DNA of 64,000 bases. Source: Desulfospira joergensenii DSM 10085 (GTDB lineage: Bacteria > Desulfobacterota > Desulfobacteria > Desulfobacterales > Desulfobacteraceae). The DNA is taken from positions 620,001-684,000 of the forward strand of contig NZ_ATUG01000003.1 of assembly GCF_000420085.1 (NCBI RefSeq). Reading direction: 5' to 3'. The notes under the pieces were generated by a model. That model ran no database searches, was not told where the DNA came from, and worked only from the letters and a program-made list of their open reading frames with translations. Of this stretch, positions 36,497-45,099 are shown in pieces; position 1 is the first letter of the stretch; every line of letters begins with the position of its first letter. A program made the position numbers and the translations under genes.

Positions 36497-37996
36497 ATGC
36501 ATACAAAAAATATCAGGCGAATCATCACAAAGCAATTGAAAAAGAGTTTTCCGAACTGGAAAAAGATGACAAGGAAGTCCAAAAAAGAGCTGACAAAGCA
36601 AATCATGATGGAAGTTTTGGATAATTATGATTATTCTCAAACCTTGGACATCCCCATCGAAGAACTCATAGGAGTTGAAGATCAGGCCCCCTCAGCAGAG
36701 ATTCGTAGCCTTCCTGAGATGGCGTCCTACATTGAAAATTTTCATTCCGACAACCTGTTTCATTTTGACACCCTGAAAAAGCCATACCCTGAAATTGTAG
36801 ACCCGGAATTGCAGTTTGTTGACCAACTTATAGACAACCAGATTATCAACAGCTTGATTGCGCCTGACGGATATTCCGCTGTGCACAGGGATATTCAACC
36901 CTACCAGTTATTTCGGATGGAGCTTTTAAAAATAATCAAATACCCTGAAATCAGTTACAGGAAATTTTGCAGCGATGAATATTTTGGCAGGGAACGAAAG
37001 CAAAACAGGCGTTTTGTGAGACTGCCTTTAAATACCAAACACCAGGCAGATCATACTGAATTGTGTCACTTCCGGCGTGGCCTGAATTTCAAACAATTGA
37101 TGAATGTCCTGGTATATTTCCTCCATCATTTTTATAAATCAGGCTGTCTGGAGAGTGCCGTTATCCATGGTGTTGATTCCAGTGAACTGCCGTCTGAAAT
37201 CAATTACCCCCTTTGCACAATTCAGGTCAAAGGCAAAAAAATACGAATGTATTCCGATCCGGACTGTGATTGTGGAAAACGCCGGAATAAAAGGGATAAA
37301 TCGTATTACGTCATTGGCTACCGGCTTCACACCCTAACAGCCATCAACCCATCGACAGGCCATAGTTTTCCATTGGTATCCCTAATCGGGGCGGCAAATC
37401 ATCATGACAGCCTGTTTTTAAAACCGTTGATCAAGCTTGCTCAAACATTGGGTATTGATATCAAATTGATAACCGCCGACCAGGCTTATCACGATAGTGA
37501 TGGTTCGGTTCTCAACGAAACCGGTGTCTATGTCGTCACCCCTGCATCGGAGAAAGCCAAACTTCCTGACAACGTTTTGGAATCGCCATTAAGGGTTGCC
37601 TGTAATGATTCTTGTGAGATTCCAATGCAGTTTTTGGGATCGACACCGGAAGGCCACGAATTTGGATGTGATGCCGTTCCGGGTGAGTGTGCGTTTGAAT
37701 CAAATTGTTCAAAATCAAGGATCGTTGATTTTGACAGCGGCTATTTTCAACCAATGCCGATTTTTCATAGCGGATCTCAAGACGCAATCGAGATCCGGAA
37801 AAACTGTGAAAGGCCCTTTAATCTGATGAAAAAAAGAGAAGGCCTCGAACAAACACGGGTAAGAAGCCAGCATGGTGTGATTGTCCGATCAACTCTGACG
37901 ACTATCGTAACATTGTTGATTGAAATGGCCGGAACAAGGCATAAACCAATGAAAAAAGAAGATGGGCAAAAGGAGTTGTTTGCTGCCACAGGATGA
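36497..37996 (+). CDS. Transposase, DDE superfamily
   Basis: A 499-residue transposase. Candidate catalytic residues are the first Asp in VIHGVDSSELPSE, the second Asp in LITADQAYHDSDG and the Glu in RKNCERPFNLMKKREGLEQT, which carries the Y/R-x3-E type signature region. A CDCGKRRNKRDKSYYVIGY insertion region and a Cys group (CNDSCEI, CDAVPGECAFESNC) are also visible. It catalyses movement of the surrounding element. The gene is uninterrupted. Confidence 0.9.
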   Translation: MHTKNIRRIITKQLKKSFPNWKKMTRKSKKELTKQIMMEVLDNYDYSQTLDIPIEELIGVEDQAPSAEIRSLPEMASYIENFHSDNLFHFDTLKKPYPEIVDPELQFVDQLIDNQIINSLIAPDGYSAVHRDIQPYQLFRMELLKIIKYPEISYRKFCSDEYFGRERKQNRRFVRLPLNTKHQADHTELCHFRRGLNFKQLMNVLVYFLHHFYKSGCLESAVIHGVDSSELPSEINYPLCTIQVKGKKIRMYSDPDCDCGKRRNKRDKSYYVIGYRLHTLTAINPSTGHSFPLVSLIGAANHHDSLFLKPLIKLAQTLGIDIKLITADQAYHDSDGSVLNETGVYVVTPASEKAKLPDNVLESPLRVACNDSCEIPMQFLGSTPEGHEFGCDAVPGECAFESNCSKSRIVDFDSGYFQPMPIFHSGSQDAIEIRKNCERPFNLMKKREGLEQTRVRSQHGVIVRSTLTTIVTLLIEMAGTRHKPMKKEDGQKELFAATG

Positions 37997-38217
37997 ATTG
38001 AACGTTCAATGCGGGATTTTTTCTGAGCCGATTGATCGGTCGCTATTGGTATATCTGAATACAACAAAGGCCGCCGTCTGAAATAGATTTTATGCGGTAA
38101 AAAACAAAACCAGATATTGCTACGGTAAAAGCCGGACAATCTGACATTGGAAAAAAGAATTACAAACGCGTGGGGCACCTATAACGAAACAGAAATTTGA
38201 ACGGTTTCAACACCCTT

Positions 38218-38734
38218 CTTTACCCGGTTTAACCCGGATTCCATGAAAGATATTTTGGCTTTCCCTTCCTGAAAAAAACCAGAATTTTTCAACACCTAAC
38301 CGGATTTAAACCCTTTATTGACTGTAATTACAAGATTTTTTACTTTTCCCCGTAAAATTTTCACATCCTAATTCCTGTTTGGACCCAAAACCGGCCAGAG
38401 AAAAAAAATGAAAAATGTATTTTTCTGTTGACTTAATCTCGAGTTCTTAATATTTGTTGATGCATGAGATAAATTCGATTCACTTAATAATTGTAATTTT
38501 CTCCTCTTCCTGAACGTTGCCTCCTTCTGATCTGGTTCTTGGTTATGAATATAGTTTTAGACCAAATTGTGTAATTTAGCTGAACATATATTTTTAGAAC
38601 CAAATTAAGACGAAAAGATCGTTTTCTGAAAACAAATGGTTTGTGAAAAAGAAAAAGGAGGTGGTGCCGATATCTTATCCCTTGAAATCATAACCTTTTT
38701 TAGCTGAAAACCAAAGATCCAAAGGAGATAACTG
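38218..38734. other. Long non-coding region upstream of acs
   Basis: About 500 nt. It holds the right IS target copy, a second sequence resembling the IS end (TTTCAACACC at 38287-38296), a possible promoter TTGACT-N17-TATTTG near 38424-38453, and the leader motif at 38654-38674. A 23-codon frame (38636-38707) is possible but unproven. Confidence 0.4.
38654..38674 (+). promoter_or_regulatory. Leader motif shared by acs and the symporter gene
   Basis: AAAGGAGGTGGTGCCGATAT lies 60 nt before acs. AAAGGGGGTGGTGCGATAT (42796-42814) lies 80 nt before the symporter gene. They differ by one substitution and one inserted base. The core matches the 16S anti-Shine-Dalgarno sequence unusually well yet is not the binding site of either gene. 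It may be an RNA control element or drive a very short leader peptide. Confidence 0.4.
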
Positions 38735-40765
38735 ATGAGCAAAAAAGATGTTGCCGAGACCACAGAAGCCCAAATCGCCGTCCACTGGAAAGAGGAAGAC
38801 TACTACTATCCTTCATCAAAATTTATCGGCCAGGCCAACCTTACTGATCCGGATGTTTTTGAAAAATTCAGCCTGGACCATTTTCCTGATTATTATACGG
38901 ATTTTGCCGAGATGTTGACGTGGTACAAGTATTGGGACGAAGTTCTGGATACCAGTGATGCTCCCTGCTTCAAATGGTTTAAAGGCGGCCTGATCAACGC
39001 CAGCTACAATTGTATCGACCGCCATCTGAAAGACAATAAAAATAAAACCGCCATCCATTTTGTCCCTGAACCCGAGTCGGAAAGAGTCGATCATATCACC
39101 TACCAGGAGCTCTATGTCAGGGTGAATGAGATGGCCGCTCTGCTCAGGGACTCGGCCAAGCTCAAAAGGGGCGACCGGGTCACCATCCATATGCCCATGT
39201 CGGCCGAGCTGCCCATCACCATGCTGGCCTGCGCCAGGCTGGGCGTGATCCACTCCGTGGTATTCGGGGGGTTTTCAGCCAGCGCCAGTGCGGACAGGAT
39301 CGTGGATTCCCAGTCCAGGGTATTGATCGTCATGGACTCCTATTACCGGTCCGGCACTCTCCTGAACCACAAGATCAACGCAGACGATGCTGTTAAAATA
39401 GCCGAAGAGCAGGGCCAGAAAGTGGACACGGTACTGGTCTGGCAGAGATATCCGGGCAAATATTCCTCTGAGACCCCTCTGAAGGACGGCCGGGATATTG
39501 TCATCAACGAAGAATTGAAAAAATATTACGGAGCAAGGGTGGAACCGGAAAAAATGCTCTCGGAAGATCCTCTGTTCCTCATGTACACTTCGGGCACCAC
39601 GGGCAAACCCAAGGGCTGTCAGCACGGCACCGGCGGCTATCTGGCCTATGTCACGGCCATGTCAAAATATATCCAGGACATCCATCCTGAAGACGTATAC
39701 TGGTGTATGGCCGATATCGGCTGGATCACAGGCCACTCCTTCATCGTATACGGCCCCCTGGCCCTGTGCGCATCCTCGGTGATATACGAGGGAGTCCCCA
39801 CCTACCCCGATGCGGGAAGATCCTGGAGAATCGCCCAGGATCTGGATGTAAACATCTTTCATACCGCACCGACGGCCATCAGGGCGCTACGGAAAATCGG
39901 TCCGGACGAACCGGCCAAATACACCTACCACTTCAAGCATATGACCACCGTAGGAGAACCCATTGAGCCGGAGGTATGGAAATGGTACGAGTCCGCCGTG
40001 GGCAAGGGCGAGGCCATCATCGTGGATACCTGGTGGCAGACGGAAACCGGAGGCTTCCTATGCTCCACGGTTCCGGGCATCAAACCCATGAAACCGGGCA
40101 GTGCAGGTCCGGGAGTACCCGGCATTCATCCCATCATCCTTGACGATGACGGAAACGAGATCAAGGAACCCGGAATTGCCGGAAACATCTGCATCCAGAA
40201 CCCATGGCCCGGCATGTTCCAGACCATATGGGGAGACCGGGACCGGTTCGTGGACACCTATTTTGCCCGGTATTGCACCAACCCGGATTCCAAGGACTGG
40301 AAAGACTGGCCCTACCTGACAGGTGATGCGGCCATGAGGGCCGAAGACGGCTATTACAGAATCCTGGGCCGGATCGATGACGTCATAAACGTCTCCGGCC
40401 ACCGCTTGGGAACCAAGGAGATCGAGTCTGCCGCCCTGGTTGTGGATGAAGTAGCTGAATCTGCCGTTGTTCCGGTGGCACACGACATCAAGGGCAAGGA
40501 ACCGGATCTTTATATTGCCCTGAAACCCGGGATCAATCCCAGCGAAGAGATCGCCAAAAAGATCTCAGACGCCATCTGCGACCAGATCGGAAAGATCGCC
40601 AAACCCAGAAAGGTCTGGCTGGTACCGGATATGCCCAAGACCCGTTCCGGCAAGATTATGAGACGGGTGCTCGGTGCCATTTCCAACCATTCCGACGTTG
40701 GCAATGTAATGACCCTGGCCAATCCCGAGGTGGTGGAGGAAATCAGAACCATGGTCCAGGATTAA
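38735..40765 (+). CDS. acs: Acetyl-CoA synthetase
   Basis: A 676-residue AMP-forming synthetase. Motifs are FLMYTSGTTGKPKG (A3), TWWQTETGG (A5 region), YLTGDAA and GRIDDVINVSGHRLGT (A7-A8), and PKTRSGKIMRR with the catalytic, acetylatable Lys (A10). It activates acetate to acetyl-CoA. A strong ribosome binding site AAAGGAGAT precedes the ATG. It is followed by a second acyl-CoA synthetase and a symporter, forming an acetate/propionate uptake and activation cluster. Confidence 0.95.
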   Translation: MSKKDVAETTEAQIAVHWKEEDYYYPSSKFIGQANLTDPDVFEKFSLDHFPDYYTDFAEMLTWYKYWDEVLDTSDAPCFKWFKGGLINASYNCIDRHLKDNKNKTAIHFVPEPESERVDHITYQELYVRVNEMAALLRDSAKLKRGDRVTIHMPMSAELPITMLACARLGVIHSVVFGGFSASASADRIVDSQSRVLIVMDSYYRSGTLLNHKINADDAVKIAEEQGQKVDTVLVWQRYPGKYSSETPLKDGRDIVINEELKKYYGARVEPEKMLSEDPLFLMYTSGTTGKPKGCQHGTGGYLAYVTAMSKYIQDIHPEDVYWCMADIGWITGHSFIVYGPLALCASSVIYEGVPTYPDAGRSWRIAQDLDVNIFHTAPTAIRALRKIGPDEPAKYTYHFKHMTTVGEPIEPEVWKWYESAVGKGEAIIVDTWWQTETGGFLCSTVPGIKPMKPGSAGPGVPGIHPIILDDDGNEIKEPGIAGNICIQNPWPGMFQTIWGDRDRFVDTYFARYCTNPDSKDWKDWPYLTGDAAMRAEDGYYRILGRIDDVINVSGHRLGTKEIESAALVVDEVAESAVVPVAHDIKGKEPDLYIALKPGINPSEEIAKKISDAICDQIGKIAKPRKVWLVPDMPKTRSGKIMRRVLGAISNHSDVGNVMTLANPEVVEEIRTMVQD

Positions 40766-40777
40766 ACCAAGGGATAT

Positions 40778-40823
40778 GATATGAGATTTGAGACAGACCT
40801 TAGGAAATTTCAAATCTCATATC
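40778..40823 (+). repeat. Perfect 14-bp hairpin between acs and the second synthetase
   Basis: GATATGAGATTTGA (40778-40791) pairs with TCAAATCTCATATC (40810-40823) around an 18-nt loop. There is no T-tract. It starts 12 nt after the acs stop and ends before the ribosome binding site of the next gene. Likely a 3'-end stabiliser, a processing site or a dispersed repeat. Confidence 0.7.
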
Positions 40824-40861
40824 TTTACAAATGTTGAATACCTTATTTGAGGAGAAAATTA

Positions 40862-42763
40862 ATGTCCAATTCCTATGCGGATGCCCACGAGAAATCAATT
40901 AATGATCCTGAGGGGTTTTGGGGCCCCATTGCTGAAGACTGCCACTGGTACAAACCCTGGGACAAAGTCCTGGACGACTCCAACCTTCCCTTTTACCGCT
41001 GGTTCGCAGGCGGTGAAACCAATACATGTTTCAATGCCGTTGACCTCCACGTGGAAAACGGTCTGGGAGACCAGGATGCCATCATTTACGACAGCCCGGT
41101 CACCGATACCATTAAAAAGTATACTTATAAAGATCTCAAGGAAGAGGTCTCCCTGTTTGCAGGGGTTTTGGCCTCAAAAGGAGTGACCAAGGGAGACCGG
41201 GTAATCATCTATATGCCCATGATCCCGGAGGCGGTTTTTGCCATGCTGGCCTGCGCCCGGATCGGTGCGGTTCACTCTGTGGTTTTCGGGGGGTTTGCCG
41301 CCAACGAACTGGCCACCCGGATCAACGATGCCAAACCCAAGGTCATCGTAACCGCCTCCTGCGGCATTGAGGTGAAAAAGGTGATTCAGTACAAACCTCT
41401 CCTGGACGAGGCCATTGAATTATCAGATTCAAAACCGGATGCCTGCATTATCTTCCAAAGGCCCCAGGCAAAGGCTGAAATGACCGACGGAAGAGATTTT
41501 GACTGGAAAGATGCCATGACCCAGGCTGCACCCCATGACTGTGTTCCCGTGGCAGCCACAGACCCCCTGTATATCCTGTACACTTCAGGTACCACGGGCC
41601 AGCCCAAGGGCGTGGTCCGGGATAACGGCGGTCACATGGTGGCATTGAAATGGAGCATGAGCGCCATCTACGGTGTAAACCAGGGAGATGTCTACTGGGC
41701 CGCCTCAGACATCGGCTGGGTAGTGGGCCACTCCTATATTGTTTACGGTCCACTTCTCAAGGGCTGCACAACCATCCTGTTCGAAGGCAAACCCGTGGGC
41801 ACCCCGGATGCCTCGGTCTTCTGGCGGATCATCTCCCAGCACAAGGTAAAGACCTTGTTCACCGCACCCACGGCCTTCAGGGCCATCAAGCGGGAAGATC
41901 CCCAAGCCCAGTTAATGAGCGGTTTTGATCTGTCCCCATTCAAATATCTTTTTCTGGCAGGAGAAAGGCTCGACCCGGACACCCTGACCTGGGCGGAAAA
42001 CAGCCTCAAGGTTCCGGTGATCGACCATTGGTGGCAGACCGAGACAGGCTGGGCCATTGCAGCCAATTGCGTGGGTATCGAACAATTTGAAGTCAAGCCG
42101 GGTTCCCCCACAAAAGCCGCTCCCGGCTGGAACCTGGCGGTTCTCGGAGAAGACGGCCATCCGGTTGGCCCCGGAGAGATCGGCGCCATTGTGGCCAAAC
42201 TCCCCCTGCCCCCGGGCACCCTGCCTACCCTGTGGCAGAACGACGAGAGGTACAAGGAATCCTATCTTTCCGAATTCCCGGGATACTATGAAACCGCCGA
42301 TGCCGGATTCATTGACGAGGACGGATATGTCTTTGTCATGGCCCGTACCGACGATATCATCAATGTGGCCGGACACAGGCTCTCAACAGGAGCCATGGAA
42401 GAGGTCATTGCAGAACATCCCGATGTGGCCGAATGTGCGGTCATGGGGGTTGGCGATTCCCTGAAAGGCCAGATACCTCTCGGCATGATGGTCGTGAATG
42501 CCGGGGTGGACCGGCCCGAAGAAGAGATCGTTAAAGAGGTGGTTCAGCTGGTCCGGAATAAAATCGGTCCTGTGGCCGCTTTTAAGACGGCAACGGTGGT
42601 CAAACGGCTTCCCAAAACAAGATCGGGAAAGATCCTGAGGGGCACCATGCGCTCCATTGCAGACCAAAAAAGCTACAAGGTCCCTGCAACCATAGATGAT
42701 TATACCATCCTGGATGAAATTGAAGATTCTTTAGGTAAGATCGGGTATGGAAAAAAGGCGTAA
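40862..42763 (+). CDS. prpE: Propionyl-CoA synthetase-like acyl-CoA synthetase
   Basis: A 633-residue AMP-forming synthetase. The ATG at 40862 follows GAGGAG; a TTG at 40847 would overlap that site. Motifs are LYILYTSGTTGQPKG, DHWWQTETGW, ARTDDIINVAGHRLST and LPKTRSGKILRG. The stretch FGGFAANELATRINDAKPKV and the SCGIEVKKVIQYKPLLDEAI block are typical of PrpE rather than Acs. It probably activates propionate, perhaps acetate as well. It is about 100 nt after acs and of the same superfamily, but only distantly similar outside the motifs. Confidence 0.85.
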   Translation: MSNSYADAHEKSINDPEGFWGPIAEDCHWYKPWDKVLDDSNLPFYRWFAGGETNTCFNAVDLHVENGLGDQDAIIYDSPVTDTIKKYTYKDLKEEVSLFAGVLASKGVTKGDRVIIYMPMIPEAVFAMLACARIGAVHSVVFGGFAANELATRINDAKPKVIVTASCGIEVKKVIQYKPLLDEAIELSDSKPDACIIFQRPQAKAEMTDGRDFDWKDAMTQAAPHDCVPVAATDPLYILYTSGTTGQPKGVVRDNGGHMVALKWSMSAIYGVNQGDVYWAASDIGWVVGHSYIVYGPLLKGCTTILFEGKPVGTPDASVFWRIISQHKVKTLFTAPTAFRAIKREDPQAQLMSGFDLSPFKYLFLAGERLDPDTLTWAENSLKVPVIDHWWQTETGWAIAANCVGIEQFEVKPGSPTKAAPGWNLAVLGEDGHPVGPGEIGAIVAKLPLPPGTLPTLWQNDERYKESYLSEFPGYYETADAGFIDEDGYVFVMARTDDIINVAGHRLSTGAMEEVIAEHPDVAECAVMGVGDSLKGQIPLGMMVVNAGVDRPEEEIVKEVVQLVRNKIGPVAAFKTATVVKRLPKTRSGKILRGTMRSIADQKSYKVPATIDDYTILDEIEDSLGKIGYGKKA

Positions 42764-42795
42764 CAGCAAAAGCACATATGTCCAAACTCAATTTG

Positions 42796-42845
42796 AAAGG
42801 GGGTGGTGCGATATGCCCTGATTATCCTGAAACACCTGATAATCA
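42796..42845 (+). promoter_or_regulatory. Leader motif and hairpin upstream of the symporter gene
   Basis: This is the second copy of the GGTGGTGC-GATAT motif (42796-42814), followed at once by a perfect 8-bp hairpin TGATTATC/GATAATCA (42819-42826, 42838-42845). A possible 23-codon frame starts at 42778 and ends at 42849. It lies in the 133-nt gap before the symporter gene. Confidence 0.4.
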
Positions 42846-42896
42846 ATAAAATCCGATCAACACTTTTAATAAAGATGAAACAGGAGGAAACATTTT

Positions 42897-44678
42897 ATGG
42901 ACCCTAAGATGTGGGTATACATCCTATTAGGATTATATATTATTTACTGTTTCTGGTGGGGCCTCAGGGGATTTTTTACTGAGAAAAAAGCGGCAGGTTA
43001 TGCCATTGCCGGCCGTTCCATACCCTTTATCGCCTTTTTGATGGCGGCAACGGCTGCCTCGTTTTCAGGCTGGACATTTATCGGGCACCCAGGTTTGATC
43101 TGGAAGGCAGGTCTCGTCTATGCCTATGCCTCTTTTTATGTATTAACCATTCCCATTACCGGTGCGTTTTTCGCCAAGAGAAACTGGCTCATGGGCAAAC
43201 GGTACGGCTTTATCACCCCGGGTGATATGTTTGCCTACTACTACAACAACGAGGCTGTCAGATGGCTCACCGTTATCGCGGCCTTTCTCTATTCCATTTT
43301 CTACTCCGGCCTCCAGCTCATTGCGGCTGCCAAGCTCTTCTACTGGGTAGCCGGCGTACCCCAGACCTTCGGCCTGATCTTCATGGCCTTTATCGTCTGG
43401 TTCTACGTGGTCACCGGCGGACTTAAAGCCTCCACCTGGGTGGGCGTGCTTCAGTTCTGCCTCCTGGTCGGCGGCATTATCCTGCTGGGCTTTTATACCG
43501 TCACCTCTCCGCTGTTCGGAGGATGGTCCGGCTTTGCACAGTCCCTGAGCGGCCTTGAAGACAAGTACATGCAGGTACCGGGACTCATCCATTTCGGTCT
43601 GGGCACCGGCGGATGGACCGCGGTCATGATCCTGACTTACATGTTTGCCCTCATGGGCATCCAGTCCTCCCCCGCCTTTACCCTGTGGAACTTCGGTATC
43701 GCCTCACCCAAGCCCCTGGCCTGGCAGCAGGTGTTCATGTCCACCTTTGTGGTTGGTCTGGCCCTGTTCTTCTTCACGGCCTTCCAGGGTATGGGAGCCA
43801 GGATCCTGATGATGGCCGGAGAGCTGGCACCCAAGGTTGACGGCGACGTAGTTCCCATGCTCATGACCAAATTCCTTCCCGGACCGGTCCTGGGCCTGGT
43901 CTTCCTGGGCGCCATTGCAGCCATTCACTCCACGGCCGCTCCCTACATCGGCACCGGGGGTACCATCATCCAGAGGGACGTCTGGTGGCGGTATGTCAGA
44001 AAACAGGGTGGTTCCCATTCCGAGCAGATCTGGACCAACCGGATCTTCGCCACCATCCTGGCCGCTGCCGCAGTTATCGTCAGCCTGACCTCCTCCGATG
44101 CCATTGTTATGATCGGGGGGTTTGCCACGGCATTCGGGACCATCATGTACCTCTGCCTCATGGGCGTACACTGGGGATTCAGATATCCCAGCGTCGGCGT
44201 AGTCCTCGGGCTTTTGGCGGCCATTGTCGCCTGCTTTTTGACCTATTACGTCTGGAAATATCCCCTGTCCATCCATACGGCCGGCTGGGGCATCTTTGTA
44301 GGCCTTGCCGTGGCCTATCTCTGCCGCGGTATTGGTATCAAAGACAGCCAGGAAACCATTGACCGCCAGAAAGAGGTCAGGGAATGGCTCGATTCCGTGG
44401 ACGGACCTTCCGAAAAAGGAAAAGTCTGGCGTTCCCGGATGAAGATCCTGGTTCCCCTGTGGTATCTACTGGCCCTGGGACCCGGTGTTCTCATCGGCAA
44501 TACGGCCATCACCTTCTGCGGTTTCCCGCCCATCTGGGCATGGCAGATCATCTGGTGGATCGTCGGTATCGTGATGATGTGGGCCCTGTGCTTCAAGGCA
44601 GAGATGTCCACCACCAGCGAAGAGCAGATCCGCAGAGCAGATGTGGAAACAATGGATGTCACCAAAGAAGCAGACTGA
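42897..44678 (+). CDS. Sodium:solute symporter (SSS family), probable acetate/propionate transporter
   Basis: A 593-residue protein with about 13 transmembrane helices, of the SSS family. The family features are FSGWTFIGHPGLIWKAGLVY, GFITPGDMFAYYY in the discontinuous TM region, and FYVVTGGLKASTWVGVLQF. It resembles the VC_2705-type symporters found beside acs in other bacteria. The substrate is inferred from two flanking synthetases. AGGAGG 7-8 nt before the ATG is a strong ribosome binding site. A 28-residue peptide gene follows. Confidence 0.87.
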   Translation: MDPKMWVYILLGLYIIYCFWWGLRGFFTEKKAAGYAIAGRSIPFIAFLMAATAASFSGWTFIGHPGLIWKAGLVYAYASFYVLTIPITGAFFAKRNWLMGKRYGFITPGDMFAYYYNNEAVRWLTVIAAFLYSIFYSGLQLIAAAKLFYWVAGVPQTFGLIFMAFIVWFYVVTGGLKASTWVGVLQFCLLVGGIILLGFYTVTSPLFGGWSGFAQSLSGLEDKYMQVPGLIHFGLGTGGWTAVMILTYMFALMGIQSSPAFTLWNFGIASPKPLAWQQVFMSTFVVGLALFFFTAFQGMGARILMMAGELAPKVDGDVVPMLMTKFLPGPVLGLVFLGAIAAIHSTAAPYIGTGGTIIQRDVWWRYVRKQGGSHSEQIWTNRIFATILAAAAVIVSLTSSDAIVMIGGFATAFGTIMYLCLMGVHWGFRYPSVGVVLGLLAAIVACFLTYYVWKYPLSIHTAGWGIFVGLAVAYLCRGIGIKDSQETIDRQKEVREWLDSVDGPSEKGKVWRSRMKILVPLWYLLALGPGVLIGNTAITFCGFPPIWAWQIIWWIVGIVMMWALCFKAEMSTTSEEQIRRADVETMDVTKEAD

Positions 44679-44753
44679 TATTGGTGGCGGGCAGGAGCTG
44701 CGGGTGAACTCCTTCAGCTGCTCCCTAAAAACTGAACAAAAGGAGACAAGATT

Positions 44754-44840
44754 ATGGCATTAGAAGATAAATATCTGATTGCAACCATTATCTTCTGCAT
44801 CCTGTTCACGGCCTCATTTGGCTGGGGATGGTGGGGATAG
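44754..44840 (+). CDS. 28-residue single-helix membrane peptide after the symporter
   Basis: ATG at 44754 follows AAAGGAGAC with 7-nt spacing. The encoded peptide begins MALEDKYLIATII and ends FGWGWWG. It has a short acidic head, one hydrophobic helix and an aromatic glycine-tryptophan tail. It is 75 nt downstream of the symporter stop on the same strand. Tiny accessory peptides next to SSS symporters have been described in annotation resources; my link to them is from memory. It would sit in the inner membrane and assist or tune the transporter. Confidence 0.7.
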   Translation: MALEDKYLIATIIFCILFTASFGWGWWG

Positions 44841-44845
44841 GTAAA

Positions 44846-45087
44846 CAAAGGATAAAGGATGAGAGCTAAGGGATGATTCTTTCATTCTGCGGCTTTCATC
44901 GTTCTTTTGTATCTGCAAGAGTGTATAATAAAAAAACTTTAAGACGAGGGATTCAGGACATGAAGCCGTGTTCTGAATCCCTCTTGGTTCCGGCCCCTAT
45001 CTTTTCATAAGCACAATGGATATCCAATGGAGGCGGTATGCGAAAACCTGATTCTTTCATCCTTCATCCTTTATCCTTTATCCTTTG
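44846..45087. repeat. MITE-like element: 15-bp inverted ends and a central hairpin
   Basis: CAAAGGATAAAGGAT (44846-44860) is the exact complement of ATCCTTTATCCTTTG (45073-45087). The interval also has a 12-bp direct repeat TGATTCTTTCAT (44874-44885, 45049-45060) and a strong hairpin GAGGGATTCAG/CTGAATCCCTC (44946-44956, 44973-44983) extended by four more pairs. GTAAA occurs just left (44841-44845) and 3 nt right (45091-45095). A TATAAT near 44923 could be a promoter. No coding frame fits. Confidence 0.55.
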
Positions 45088-45099
45088 ATTGTAAAGGTC

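Larger units (their letters stand above)
36363..38217 (+). mobile_element. Complete insertion sequence with DDE transposase
   Basis: A 1,855-bp element. Terminal inverted repeats are AAGGGTGTTGAAATCG (36363-36378) and the complement of AAGGGTGTTGAAACCG (38202-38217), 15 of 16 matching. It is flanked by 5-bp direct repeats CTTTA (36358-36362 and 38218-38222), a target duplication. It contains one long transposase gene. Intact gene, intact ends and exact target duplication point to a recent insertion. The IS family (IS4/IS1182-like by the DDE pattern) cannot be fixed without a search. Confidence 0.85.

Noticed and set aside
38636..38707. 23-codon frames around the GGTGGTGC motif before acs and (42778-42849) before the symporter
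   Set aside because: Both read K-G-G-G-A but the one-base indel changes the frame after it, so nucleotide conservation is the simpler explanation. Not listed as genes.
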